The notes: a model not told the origin generated them from the letters alone. 64,000 nucleotides of DNA from Nematopogon swammerdamellus (GCA_946902875.1 OX336336.1:1582545-1646544), one strand, 5' to 3'. Shown: positions 1-11,502, counted from the stretch's first letter. Made by a program: numbers and translations.

Positions 1-322
1 AATTATCTGTAGATACATATACTGTATTGTGCGTGTGTACATTAAAACATTTGCAAAAACAAAAAAAATATTGAGGATGAAGGATTGTTATAAATATTAT
101 GAATATTTGTCTGTTTAATATGATATCATATGTATATATTGTATAATATGTTAGTACATACATACATACAAAGCACTAAAATTATGTCGAAATTTATGAC
201 TGGATATTTGGAAGAACTACCTACAAGACTGTACCGTGTGGGGTCGGTACTTAAAAAGAATAGCCCCACTGCATCTCTCCCCGTCGCATGTCGTAAAAGT
301 CGACTAAGGGATAAGAAAATTC

Positions 323-709
323 GTCAGCCTCGGTAGCTCAGTGGCGCGGTTGGTTAGTCAACTGTTATTAAGCAACGCTGAGCGCGGTCAGTGATTGGAT
401 GGATGACCGCTCGACCGTTGGAGGCTGACCGTGGTTCGGATTCCACGTTAAACTGTAGGTCCCTTCCCTTCTTACCTTACTAGGTGGTAGGGTTTATCCC
501 GGCCGGGTTGGTACCACCGCACTGAACGAAACGTCGGTCGAAACGGCTATGTAAATAGTTCGTGTTTTCCGTCCAGTTTAGTGTAGCCGACATGAAATGA
601 AGGGAAGCACTGACATGGCACCTAGTTCACCCTGTGTTATGGGCTGACATCACGGATGTTGTAGGTGATGTAGCCAACCGTGTCAGGTTCCATAAAAAAA
701 AAAAAAAAA
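323..709 (+). mobile_element. Composite tRNA/5S-headed SINE, full length
   Basis: The head contains a tRNA A-box-like TAGCTCAGTGG and a B-box GGTTCGGATTCC. Between them lies a segment resembling the internal promoter of 5S rRNA (TTAAGCAACGCTGAGCGCGG, then GATGGATGACCGCTC). The body has conserved CTAGGTGGTAGGG, GGTTGGTACCACCGCACTGA, GAAGGGAAGCACTGACATGG and CACGGATGTTGTAGGTGATG, then an A-rich tail. It is preceded by a LINE-tail fragment. Confidence 0.82.
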
Positions 710-884
710 CTAAATCAAATAGAAGATCAAATCTTAATGTACGAATTGTTCTTTTTCCTGGGAGGACCCTGGGCGGGAACAAGTCGGACTATTGGCACTA
801 AGATGCCGGAAACTCCAAAAATTGGATGAAGAAATCTAAGCATGTACCTACTCGCTTTTTATATTTATTTATTCGAAGAACGGA

Positions 885-925
885 GTTCCAGGTTCGTATC
901 CTGGTCGGGGCGTATTTTTTCGGCT
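885..925 (+). repeat. tRNA T-arm-like fragment
   Basis: CCAGGTTCGTATCCTGG forms a perfect T-arm-like stem and is followed by GTCGGGGCG and a T run. Too short for a tRNA gene; probably a SINE remnant. Confidence 0.4.
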
Positions 926-1204
926 TTGCATTTATCTAATGAATAAATATTTGTCTGTTTGTTTGCATGCTCACATGTAGAAACTACTAATCCAATTTGA
1001 ATTGAGTATAATAGGTTCTCATTTAGTATTTTATATTTCATTGTTCACTTACTCGATCGGAAGATACACGAATTTATAAGTTTCACGAAAGTGTGGTCAA
1101 AATGTCTCTACAATACTCTACATACCAACGAAATGCCTCGCAAACGACGTGCCAGGGCGGGCTGTTTTCATTTAGCTCGCAGGGCGGGCGGATAGCCGCG
1201 GGGC

Positions 1205-1250
1205 GGCGGCAACGCAATTTTTTGACGTGATAACGTCACGTCTTATAAAT
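1205..1250 (+). promoter_or_regulatory. CRE-like palindrome and TATA box
   Basis: TTGACGTGATAACGTCACGTC followed after two bases by TATAAAT. Two facing CRE-like half-palindromes next to a TATA box look like a core promoter, but no gene or ORF follows. It could be a retroelement promoter. Confidence 0.3.
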
Positions 1251-1448
1251 TGATGAACACCGGCTGCACGCACGAAAAAGTGTCACGTTCCATCTGAGCC
1301 TGTGTGTGCAAGCGAGAGCGCGTAACAAGCGATAGAGAGGCACAATCGGCCCAAGCGTCGGCTTGTACACATTTATCTCTCTGGTTCTAAAGTACCAGGA
1401 AAGCACAAATTGAAAGGAGGTTACTCATACCATAATATATTATGCGCA

Positions 1449-1770
1449 TCTGGCCGGTCGGAAAAGATTTCAAATTTATAATATTCATGACATGAAACAA
1501 GGGTCCGAATATGTATTACAATATCGATTCATGTATTTCGATTCAATACAACGACAGAGAACCAAATATTAGGTATTTAACACTTTTTAGTTCTAGGTTT
1601 TTTTTGTTTGGAAGTCGGTTTCGTATTTTTTAAAACTGTTTTTATTTCATTATTTTTAGTAATATTAAATAAAAAAGAATAATCGAAATCGATTGAAGTG
1701 GTACAGAATGATTCGCCATATGTGTCAAACTGCAAATTGCTGAAAAAGTCCACTATATCAATCGGATTAC
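1449..1770 (+). repeat. Fragment of the AACCGACTTCC repeat family
   Basis: Shares GGCCGGTCGGAAAAGATTTC, AAATATTAGGTATTTAA, GGAAGTCGGTTT and AATCGATTGAAGTGGTACAG with 24748-25060 and 36895-37190. It then runs into a (GTCY)n MITE. Confidence 0.65.
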
Positions 1771-1884
1771 GTTTTAAGGTTATCCTTTACAATTTGCCCT
1801 GGAATAAGCATGGGCAAAAATTCAAAGGGTTCCCCCGTGAATTTTTTTCTTTTTGTTATTTTTATTATTTGTTGTTATAACGGC

Positions 1885-2052
1885 CATAATAACACATATT
1901 CTGTAAAAATTTCAACGGGCTACCTATTACGGTTCAAGAGATACAGCATTTAATTTCATTTTCATTTTCATTTCATTTCATTTCAGACAGAGAGACAGAC
2001 GGTGTAGGCTTAGTAATAGGGTCCCGTACGACGGATAAGGAACCCTAAAAAG
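1885..2052 (+). mobile_element. (GTCY)n MITE, 3' part
   Basis: ATAATAACACATATTCTGT, a short ATTTCATTTC run, GACAGAGAGACAGACGG, and AAGGAACCCTAAAAA at the end. Confidence 0.65.
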
Positions 2053-2174
2053 GTACAGATGAGAGCGTGATAGCGAACTAGATGTGCGCGTTACGTCGTG
2101 CGGCGTCGAGCGGCGGCACCGCGCGGCGTCGTCGCTCGCTCGACGCAGCGGAACGTCTCGCCATGGTCCAGATA

Positions 2175-2418
2175 TAACCCAATTTTTATAACTGTGCACT
2201 TCGAGCTGACAAAGTCGTTAGGTTGGCAGGACTGAATTCACCCCCGCTTACTTCCTCACCTCTCCGCCGACGCCTATCAGTATACACACACACACACAGC
2301 AAGGGTGTGTACTTATAGGCGTCGGCGGAGAGGTGAGGAAGTAAGCGGGTGGTGAATTCAGTCCTGCCAAACTAACGACTTTGACAGCTCGAAGTGCACA
2401 GTTATAAAAATTGGGTTA
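2175..2418. mobile_element. Long inverted repeat (foldback MITE), TA-flanked
   Basis: Arms of about 100 bp (2175-2277 and 2315-2418) are almost perfect complements. They begin TAACCCAATTTTTATAACTG and include CTTCCTCACCTCTCCGCCGA. The spacer carries (CA)n. TA lies on both sides. Confidence 0.8.
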
Positions 2419-2699
2419 TACTTGAGGGAACTCGCAATACCACAGAATACATTAATAGTACTAACGTACAGAAGGATCACTCTACACACAAATAAATAGT
2501 TCTTTTTAATGTAAACCAGCATGGGTGGCTGTGCCGAGGGACCAATGGTGCAGTCGACAGAGCCAAAATCACCTCTCCTCGCGAAACCACGCTCAGTTAG
2601 GTGCCATGCCAGCAAATTTGCAGAGCTACACTTGAAACGACGCAATAAAACGTAATTCAGCAGCGCTGCTTGCAAAAAATTATATGCACCTACACCACA

Positions 2700-2825
2700 C
2701 TTTTTTTAAAAATGGAAACTGACACGGTTGGCTACATCACCTACACTACAACATCCGTGATGTCAGCCCATAACACCGGTTGAACTAAGTGCTATGTCAG
2801 TGCGTCCCTTCATTTCACGCTTCTC
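2700..2825 (-). mobile_element. SINE 3' fragment (minus)
   Basis: Reverse complement of the composite SINE tail (GACACGGTTGGCTACATCACC through GTGCTATGTCAGTGC). Confidence 0.7.
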
Positions 2826-3384
2826 TTTCTATCGCGTAACACTATCTCCTGCCTGGCCTGGCAATACCTACACGTCGCTTCGGACGTCGAGGAGCATGAA
2901 GCGACGACGCGACGTCGCGCGCCGCCACGCGGCCACTCGAGCTTCTTCTTGAATTTTCATGTCGCGTCGCGTCGCGTCTCGGTTTGAACCGACCCTTAGA
3001 TAACAATAAATATGTGAGTGGGTGGTAATTTATGCTTAGTTGATCACGTCTTGTTTATTTTAGACAAACGATTGAGCCACGCGACGAGTACATATTAAAC
3101 ATACTCAATTACTCATCCTAATCGATCAATATATTTGATTTCGTTGTCTTCTCGAGGACTCATTGTTTTGTAGCATTAATAGGACCACGAGGGAGACCTA
3201 TTTCTCGTGTAGACCCATTGTTGTACTTATTTCGTTTGAACAGACAGTCACGTGTGAGTCAAATTTTTAAGGTTGTGATATTATTTGTGTTTTTCAAAGA
3301 AAGTAAATATAGTCAAATTACATTTAATTAAATTTACTATTTTTAATAAGAAAGTTATAAAACATAATATTGACCATTAGGTTG

Positions 3385-3600
3385 TTTTTTTTATGAAAAC
3401 TGACACGGTTGGCGGCATCACCTACTACACCCGAGCGTGATGGAAGATCGGTTGAAGCCGCTTTATGTGAATAGTTCACGTTTTCCGTTCGCGAGTTCAG
3501 TGTAGCCGGCGCGACCGAAGGGAAGCACTGACATGGCACCTAGTTCACCAAGATGTTAAGCTGACATCACGCATAGGTGATGTAGACAATCGTGTCAGAT
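3385..3600 (+). mobile_element. Rearranged SINE fragments
   Basis: A minus-oriented tail (GACACGGTTGGCGGCATCACC) is joined to plus-oriented body sequence (GAAGGGAAGCACTGACATGG). Two partial copies, or one copy with an inversion. Confidence 0.6.
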
Positions 3601-3619
3601 CGAAGTCTCATTAGGGTTA

Positions 3620-3800
3620 TGGATGAACCGATTTGGATGGGATTTTTTTTAAAGCTTGAAATACAAGTTAAATTACAACAACAAAAAACCCCGACCCTTA
3701 AATAGTCAAAAATAATTAGCGGTCCCCGACTCCTTTAAGTAACTAAACGGAAATATTTTTTTTACTTTTTAAGGGTTGGGGTTTTTTTTTCATACAAAAA
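3620..3800 (+). repeat. Degenerate AACCCCCGAC-type fragment
   Basis: GATGAACCGATTTGGATGGG, CCCCGACCCTTAAATAGTC and GCGGTCCCCGACTCCTTTAA are recognisable pieces of the family. No complete ends. Confidence 0.5.
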
Positions 3801-3829
3801 ATTTGATCTCGAGTTTCAATACGTCGCGC

Positions 3830-4570
3830 GTCGAACGTCAGGCGGTCTTGCGACATTAGACTGAGCGACTTGTTACCTACAACTATTCGATTACGATTTT
3901 ATTCGCTTTGTCCGCTCTACTGCTAGTTTGATTGTCTTTTGGGTAAAACGAATCTCAAGTCACGTACGTACTCGGATGTGTGTCAAATGTGTCGGCGACC
4001 ACTTCCTCTGCTCTCCGAAACAAATGCAACAGCTTGCATAATCGGCACACATTAACAAATTAGGCAACCACGAAAATAGCAGTAGTATAGCGAACCGCGG
4101 AACCAGTTCCTATGTGTGCCACGTCGTCGGGGACTTTTTGTTTCTGTTGGTCAAGAATACTTTCACTTTTCCGAGTGGTTTGCGCACACACCGGCCGTTT
4201 CTTCTAACGTCTGCGTCACACGCGCTATACGGAGAGCGACGACGCGGTCCTCACAACAATAACATCGCTAGAGCGCGCGTGAACATACTGCGAGGCACCG
4301 AGCGACAGATTACTTAATAGTAACTTCGTAACAGATAAATCTCTCCATAGAAACAGTTTCATACCGACTGCTTTAATAGCCTAATGTTTCACGTCGCCAA
4401 TCGCTGCGTGCGAAAATGTACCTAAATGATCGAGTGTAAAGTGATTATTGCTTTGCAGCTGCGCGCAATAGCGTGAGCGCGCACGTAGGTATGCTCCGCG
4501 CGGCTGTCGGCAGCTCAATTATGCTCGAAGGTACATAGGCTGATCGGAGCATGCGCACTGGTCCCTCCGA
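3830..4570. other. Mixed-composition stretch without recognised gene
   Basis: Alternates GC-rich segments (CGTCGCGCGTCGAACG, GCGCGTGAACATACTGCG) with AT-rich ones. The composition resembles 13380-13700 and could be promoter or 5'UTR-like retroelement sequence, but no ORF or terminus supports a call. Confidence 0.3.
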
Positions 4571-4578
4571 TTACATAA

Positions 4579-4861
4579 AAAAACCGGCCAAGTGCGAGTC
4601 GCACCGAGGTTTCCGCATCACAAAAAAAAAATGAAAAAAATACGTTTCTTGTATGGAAACCCCCCTTAATTTTTTACTTTTTCTATTTTTTATTATTTGT
4701 TGTTATATCCGCCATAACAACACATATTCTGTTAAAATTTAAACGGGTACCTATTATGGTTCAAGAGATACAGCCCTCAGACAGACAGACGGACGGACGG
4801 ACAGACATACAGACGGCGTAGGCTTAGTAATAGGCTTCCGTACGGGATACGGAACCCTAAA
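4579..4861 (+). mobile_element. MITE with (GTCY)n microsatellite, full length
   Basis: Starts AAAACCGGCCAAGTGCGAGTC, contains the (CAGA)/(CGGA)n microsatellite and ends GGATACGGAACCCTAAAAA. A MITE class carrying such (GTCY)n tracts is known from Lepidoptera. Other copies: 28553-28837, 29010-29283, 10309-11203 (split), with fragments at 1885-2052, 31335-31375, 45145-45256 and 63540-63614. Confidence 0.78.
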
Positions 4862-5194
4862 AACTATAATTTACAACATGAAAGACAAATTTTCTTCACA
4901 TGTAACTCGTTCATACCCGTGCTCACTGGTCACACTTTGATCAGGCGCGCGCTCTATGCGTAGTAATTATAATAAATCTGAGTTGCGGACGGATCGCGGA
5001 TTACGAAAGCGCCGAATCCGCGATCGAGTTGTGTCGGTGACCGCAAGGTCGTCTAGCGTCCGATAGGCCGCCGCCGCCGCCGCCGCCATCGCCGCCGCCT
5101 GCGCCGCCGCCGCCGCCTTCTCGGATGTAATGTGGGTCGCGCGAGACCGCGGTACATCCGAGTTAGGGAATTTATTTTTAATCGACTTCAATAT

Positions 5195-5300
5195 ATTTTT
5201 TTTTATGGATACTGACACGGTTGGCTACATCACCATAACACCATAACACCGGGTGAACTTGGTGCCACGTCAGTGCTTCCCTTCGGTCGTGCCGGCTACA
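5195..5300 (-). mobile_element. SINE 3' fragment (minus)
   Basis: Starts with the T-rich complement of the tail, then GACACGGTTGGCTACATCACC and GCTTCCCTTCGGTCGTGCCG. Confidence 0.7.
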
Positions 5301-5464
5301 GCACTATATAGCACAAGTAAGACCGGTGATTGAATATTGCAGTCATCTTTGGGTGGTTTCCTGTCCCCAGTGACATTAGTCCGCCTCCAAGCCGGACTGG
5401 CACCGTGGGTGAAATTGGCTACGCCTGAGGCTCCGACTCGATATTCCAAATTTATTTATTCCAA

Positions 5465-5775
5465 CAACACACACGCTGTATCCCGACAATCGGGGTAAGC
5501 AGAGTAATCGGTGTTGTGCTGCAAATACTCTCGTACATTACAGCAGAACACCGACCACCACGTTTAGCAAATTATTAGGACAAGATAACTATCAAGCAGC
5601 AAGTAAGGCCTGAAGACGCACCTGCTGTATGACTCGGTAGAAAGACCGTGCCAAGGTGAGAGGTGGCTGCCCTGTAGCACGGCATCGTGTCCTTATTCCT
5701 TAGTCGCCTTTTGCGATATGCTCGGGGAGAGATGCAGTGGGGCTATTCTTTTAAGTACCGGCCCCACACAGTACA
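5465..5775 (-). mobile_element. LINE 3' end (minus)
   Basis: GGGGTAAGCAGAGTAATCGG, GGCCTGAAGACGCACCTGC and TACCGGCCCCACACAGTAC, shared with 11503-11825. The outer part also occurs on plus at 232-322 and 14887-14966. Confidence 0.65.
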
Positions 5776-5935
5776 AAATGTTAAACAATGTAATATGTCA
5801 TAGACGCGCATAAGTAATAATATTTCATTTATTTAATTTTAACGAAATCAACAGCATTACATTAAATTGAAACGTAACATTATTTATAAAAAAAAACAAA
5901 GCAAAACAAAGAAAGAAATTAACATTACAGAATAT

Positions 5936-6274
5936 TTGCAAAGGATGGTCATGGTGTACGTAAGTTACTTTGTTTTATGAGATACTGCGTTTGTAGACTC
6001 TATGTATAATACTAAAACAAAACTAAATTGACGATTTTTAGAAATCCTTTCTGTATGTATGTTCCTCCATAACTCTTAAACCGATCATCCGAATTCGATT
6101 AAATTTAGTACAAGCACATTTAACTATACCTGTATTTCATAAAATTCAGTTCCGGTTAAGTATGCTAAAATTGGCTCCGCGCGCCGAAATAAAGGTACGG
6201 TAGCGGGCTTAAATACTTACTTTCTTGTTTTTAATTACGGATTTCACGCGAGCGAAGCCGCGGGCAAAAGCTAG
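5936..6274 (+). mobile_element. CTAG-terminated, Helitron-like non-autonomous element
   Basis: Ends with the GC-rich hairpin CGCG-A-GC-GAA-GC-CGCG, then GGCAAAAGCTAG followed by T. A 3' hairpin plus CTRR is the Helitron terminal pattern, and non-autonomous Helitrons are known in Lepidoptera. The body includes CTCTTAAACCGATCATCCGA. No ORF. Confidence 0.65.
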
Positions 6275-6629
6275 TAGACCTTTACCTACCAGTACGTGTG
6301 TGTAATGAATATGCTAGGATTTTACGGTAAGTAGTATTATATTCTTTGCTAGGATTCCTTCGGGTTACGTCGTCGGTGGCGTGACCGCGACGGCAAGCGT
6401 AGACCGGCTAGCCAGGTTACTTACTCCACACTCCGCCGGTTTACATTACTGTGTCAGGTTCTAGGCTCGGGTCCGCATCAACCTTCACCTAAACCTACTG
6501 CCCGCCGCCGGCGCCGCCGCCGCTCTTCTGTACGGAGACCGACTTAGCGAGCTGGCGCCCTATACTGTCGACAGTGCACTTCCATATTTGAAACTTAGCT
6601 TTTGCTCGTGACTCGTTCGCGAGATTATA

Positions 6630-7020
6630 GGTTTTTAACTGAGTCAGAGGGGCCAAAGCATATATGCTCCGACCAGCCAATATCACCTCCGAGAAGACCA
6701 TATCGGAGAAATCCCTTTGGATTGCTGCCTATACTGGACCAGAGAAGAATACAGCCGTTACTGCTATGCGGTCATCTTACATCCAGTACGGTGGTATCAA
6801 TCAACCCGCTTGGCTACAATTTTAGCCTACCACCTAGTAAAGGGCAAGGGAAGGGACCTACAGTTTTACACCGGCTCCGAACGGTGAAGCGCAAGCAGGT
6901 GTAGATATGCACGTAAATCTAATCGTCAGAAAAAACTCATTGGTACACGCAGACCGGATTCGTATCTCGGATCTCTCGCACGAGAAGCCGATGCCCAAAC
7001 CACTCGGCCACCCGCCGCTA
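6630..7020 (-). mobile_element. tRNA-derived SINE, second family (minus)
   Basis: Reverse complement of the family at 28017-28416, including the head (complement of GGCCGAGTGGTTTGGGCATC at the right end) and body. Nearly full length. Confidence 0.75.
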
Positions 7021-7377
7021 ATTAGAAGTCAGCGAACCTTACTTATGAATGTGAAAAAATTAGACGATATTGTGTTAATGTAAAATATCCAACAGCCTTC
7101 ACCAGAAGGAAACAATTGAATCGCGGAGAAGTTTCTCTGTCGATAAAACTTCACAAATTGTTGTTAATACGTTGATTAATTTGACGCTCACGACAAACAC
7201 TTCCCGTTGTTACTTTAGTGTATGTGTTGATTCGATCTACAATCTACACTTATAGAACAAAGGTAAGGATGGACGTGTAATAAAAACTTTTAAGTTAAGA
7301 ATTATGAATTTTTTTGATTGAAAGCTCGACATATGCCGCGGAGTTAGGTTCATTAGTGTGTTCTATCGACTGTTCAA
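7021..7377. other. No feature seen
   Basis: AT-rich sequence between a SINE and a LINE tail. No ORF, repeat end or hairpin was recognised. Confidence 0.4.
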
Positions 7378-7775
7378 CGGCGAATGATCTGAGGATCCGT
7401 TCGAAACGATTCCGACATCACCATTTCACCGTCCACGCGTAGCAGACAGGGCATGCATCCCCTTTACTGTAGAGCTGCCTAAAGTGCGGACTAAGCGCTC
7501 TAGTATTTATTTTATCTTCCGCGCTGCGAAACTCTGGAATGCACTTCCTCCGGATGTGTTTCCTTCAGTGGGATTGAAGAGAAGCGTAAAAATATCCATA
7601 AAAAAACACGGATCTGTTCTAGATAGTTCTATGCTGTGCTTGATCTTGTCCTATCCTAACACATTGCTAAATGTGGTGGTCGGTGTTGTGCTGTAATAGA
7701 GTACTTGCAGGCTGCAGCACAACACCGATTACTCTGCTTACCCCCATTTGTCGCGATATAGCGTGTAGTATGTAA
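7378..7775 (+). pseudogene. LINE 3' end (RT tail plus 3'UTR)
   Basis: RAAKLWNALPPDVFPSVGLK followed by a 3' region with GGTCGGTGTTGTGCTGTAAT and ACACCGATTACTCTGCTTAC. The same 3' end occurs on minus at 5465-5775, 11503-11825 and 56063-56305. Confidence 0.65.
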
Positions 7776-8689
7776 GTATGTATAATAAATATGTCAAATC
7801 GAAGGTACTTAGTTGAAATTTGAGTGGGTGAAAAGTACTAGGCTAACATAAAATCGTACGAGCTCTATGTTGATTGTTGAACCTAAAAATTTGTATACGA
7901 TAATTTTATTATTATACGTCCGACAATAGACAAGCAAACACAACTACATTACTCGGCGAGAGGTGACAAATATGTATACTCGAAAGTGATCCACTTTGAC
8001 AACAACAAAAAGGAGGTGGCCCGGCTGTGATAATTGCTTTCAAAATGTATTTACTTGTGTCGAGAAAACTAATTCGTTGCTCATATAATAATTTACATAC
8101 TCTTTTGCCCGCGACTACATTCGCGTGGTTTTTTTTGTCAGAAATAACCCACCAAAGTTTCATCCTAATCGGATGAAGGGTTTACGAATGCATAGAAAGA
8201 TGAACGAACGAACGAACAAATATTCAAGTAGATAGATATATAACCCACCCTTCCTCAAGGGTACAGACGCAAAATCGCCTGCAGACAAACCATATTGGTG
8301 AAAATACACGGTACCCCGAAATGTGAACCAACCAAAAAACATTTTTGTTTCATGGAACCTGACATGAGTAATGAACCACGTCAGTGATTGTCATTGATCG
8401 TATCTGCTACACTGAGCTGGGCGAAAAAAGTGAACTATATTTTTCAACATAAATCTATTGAAATCAACCTTCAAATACGCATGTTTGCTTCATATCTAAG
8501 TAGAACTTTCAAATATAACTTTGGAATCTACTTTCTAATCTACCGGTCGAACCGAATAATAGAGAACCTGTAAGGTCATCGAGTTGTAAAATAAAATAAA
8601 AGCAAAAAAACAAATAAAAGCAAAAAGAGAGGAATTGCGTTATGGAGATCTCTATTGACTAAAGAAACTCAAAACGATTACTAGTAAAC

Positions 8690-8765
8690 AACTGCAAGGG
8701 TGTGGAATGCGCTTCCGGGGAATATTTTTCCCTATCCTTCAATTCCCTAAACGAATATTCAAATC
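8690..8765 (+). pseudogene. Short LINE RT-tail fragment
   Basis: RVWNALPGNIFPYPSIP-like reading. Next to a repeated CCTTCAAGCCGGACTGGCAC block (8790-8990, also at 5385-5440). Confidence 0.45.
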
Positions 8766-9642
8766 GCGGATTCATAGCTTTTCCCCAGCGACATTAGTCC
8801 GCCTTCAAGCCGGACTGGCACCCCCACGGGGGTGAAATTGGCTGCGCCTGAGGCTTCGACATCGGACTTAGCCACCGAGTTCGGAAGCAATAAACAAAAT
8901 ATTTTTTTCTTGTACCCGAACTGGGTGCTCGAGGTCGGAGATTCAGTTTCACCCCCGAGGAGGTGCAAATCCGGCTTGAAGGCGTATTAATCCGCGATTT
9001 ACATCCGTGAATTGTAGTAGTATGGAAAGATATTCCCCGCAAGCCCATTCTACACAGTCACCCAGTTCGGATGTTATAAGACTACTAGTTGATAGATAGA
9101 TAGCAAATCTTTAGCGCTACAAGAAATATATAACAGTAATGAGCACATTAGAACATTTGCTACATTTTGGGTACAAAAGGGGGCTTATCCCTTAGAGAGA
9201 TTTCTTACAGTCAACCTTTAGATGTGTGAAATATAAGAAAGTAGTAGCTAAAGAGTGAAAATAAAATTATAATAAGAATACTTATTAATAATATGTGTAA
9301 GTACATGCTAGTTAAATAAAAGCTATACTTATATGAATAGGTACATACATATCAAATACTAAATATATAGAATATGATATAAAACAAACATTGCCCTCCT
9401 TTTTGCTTCGCGCAGTCGGGTAAATAAATATAAATACATGTTTATACAGTCAAGGTACAAAAACATTTTTTTTTATATTTTCACTTCACACTTCCGGCGA
9501 TAATACAGGTAATTGTACGTTGTTTTTTTTTTGGGTGAACACCGGGTCGTGCCATGTGAGTGCTTGTATGTTTTTATTTTCTTGTGCATTTCTTGTTAAT
9601 CGGTGTGCAAAAAATAATGTCTATTATATTAGTCTATTTTTA

Positions 9643-9977
9643 AACCCCGACGAAAAAAACGAAGGGGTGTTATAAGTTTGACGTGTGTGTTTGTGTGTGT
9701 GTCTGTCTGTGGCATCGTAGCTCCCAAACGGATGGACCGATTTGGATGCGGTTTTTTTTATTAGGAAGCTTGTTTAATCGGGTGGTTCTTAGCTATGTTT
9801 GTAGTAATCAAGTAATTAAGTAATAAAAAAAAATATTATCTTAATAAAAAGTGGACCGATTTGCATGCGTTTTTTTTTTAAAGCTTGAAATAATTATATT
9901 TTATTTACTTAGCGGTCCCCCGACTCCTTTAAGTAAGTCAACGGAAATTCTTTTTTGCTTTTTAAGGGTCGGGGGTT
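9643..9977 (+). mobile_element. AACCCCCGAC-ended element
   Basis: AACCCCGACGAAAAAAACGA at the left, GGGTCGGGGGTT at the right. The inner foldback is reduced to one arm. Confidence 0.72.
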
Positions 9978-10308
9978 TTTTATCTCTTTTGCTCTTTGTT
10001 TACGGATTTGCCACTATCTAATAAGTTCTATTCCATTCTAGACATGCGTGCCCGCTGTGACACATTCCACCATCAGCACCGCTACGCGGTGATGTCAACT
10101 CGTCTCGTTTCCTACGTTCTGACGGTTCCTCAGAACAGTTAGCGGAAGATGCGCGCGCCCTGTCCATTGTCTCCGCTGACATACAATGAAGCTTTCCACA
10201 GCGCGGCCGAATGAAACGTTTCCTACCATTCGTTATGCGTACTTAGTCTGCACTATATGAGTGAGTATAATATACATATTTTATTATGAAATTTTATTGT
10301 GAATTCTT

Positions 10309-10365
10309 TTTTTAGGGTTCCGTAACCGGTACGGGACCCTATTACAAAGCCTATGCCGTCTGTCT

Positions 10366-10398
<33 letters not shown>

Positions 10399-10619
10399 AG
10401 GGCTGTATCTCTTGAACCGTAATAGGTAGCCTATTGAAATTTTCACAGAATATGTTATAGCCGATATAACAACAAATAATAAAAATAAGAAAAAGATTAA
10501 CAATTTCACGGGGGTTCCCATAGAAGAAATTAAGAAGTGTATGCGCGCGCGTCATCTACCGAAAAGGGTATGAAGCATTTTTAACCCCCGACGAAAAAAA
10601 CGGAGGGGTGTTATAAGTT

Positions 10620-10650
<31 letters not shown>

Positions 10651-11203
10651 AGTGTGTCTGTCTGTGGCATCGTAGCTCCCAAACGGATGGACCGATTTGG
10701 ATGCGGTTTTTTTTATTAGGAAGCTTGTTTAATCGGGATGGTTCTTAGCTATGTTTGTAATCAAGTAATAAAGTAATTAAGTAATAAAAAAAATTATTAT
10801 CTTGAAAAGTGGACCGATTTGCATGCGGTTTTTTTTAAAAAGCTTAAAATAAAAGTTAAATTACAAATTTAAAAAACCCCCGACTCTTAAAAAGTCAAAA
10901 ATAATATTTCCGTTTACTTACTTAAAGGAGTCGGGGGACCGCTAAGTAAATTAAATATAAAAACTCAGAGCTGCGGGGGAATTTACTTAGCGGTCCACCG
11001 ACTCCTTTAAGTAAGTAAACGGAAATATTATTTTTGACTTTTTAAGAGTCGGGGGTTTTTTTAACTAGGTAATTATGATTTTTATAACTAATATGAAGCA
11101 TTTCATAAACACGCTATATAGATGGCGTGAGTGGCGCTGACCATGACATTGCGATACGGAACCCTCGGTGCGCGAGTTCGACTCGCACTTGGCTGGTTTT
11201 TTA
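10309..11203 (-). mobile_element. (GTCY)n MITE split by an AACCCCCGAC element
   Basis: One half (10309-10570) has AGGGTTCCGTAACCGGTACG and the (GTCT)n/(GTCC)n tract. The other half (11105-11203) has GGTGCGCGAGTTCGACTCGC plus ACTTGG. The element at 10583-11057 lies between them. Confidence 0.65.
10583..11057 (+). mobile_element. AACCCCCGAC-ended element with internal foldback
   Basis: Begins AACCCCCGACGAAAAAAACG and ends GAGTCGGGGGTT. It contains a (GT)n run, two similar GGACCGATTTG boxes and a 3' foldback whose arms carry CGTTTACTTACTTAAAGGAG against its complement around a CTCAGAGCTGCG loop. Non-coding. Other copies: 9643-9977, 11943-12378 (minus), 18969-19187, 29536-29955 (minus), 39181-39640, 57804-58123. 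Confidence 0.75.
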
Positions 11204-11502
11204 TTGTGTTCGTGTCTTTTCAGATATAATCTTAAACTTTAGATTAATATATTTTTGTGTTGGGATTTTTTCTTATGCCGTTTTATTCAAATGGTATTGT
11301 GTTATTTATTATTCAGTTTTAAAATAGTATTGTCGAAGGCTATTTTTTGCTCCAACTCAAACATTTTCAATATAAATACCTGGCTACTGTTAAACCAATT
11401 ATAATGTGTTCTATTCATGTATGTGTAAATGTATATGCCTGACTTATCCGAGTGTACCGTGGTACCAAATGATAGATTAATAAAAATACATACATACATA
11501 TC

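Noticed and set aside
345..420. 5S rRNA gene
   Set aside because: Only the internal promoter portion resembles 5S; the flanks are SINE.
4967..5218. Minus-strand frame with a poly-Ala run
   Set aside because: Its start codon comes from a SINE tail and the Ala run from a GCC repeat. No family match or splice support, though a GC-rich 5'UTR exon cannot be excluded.
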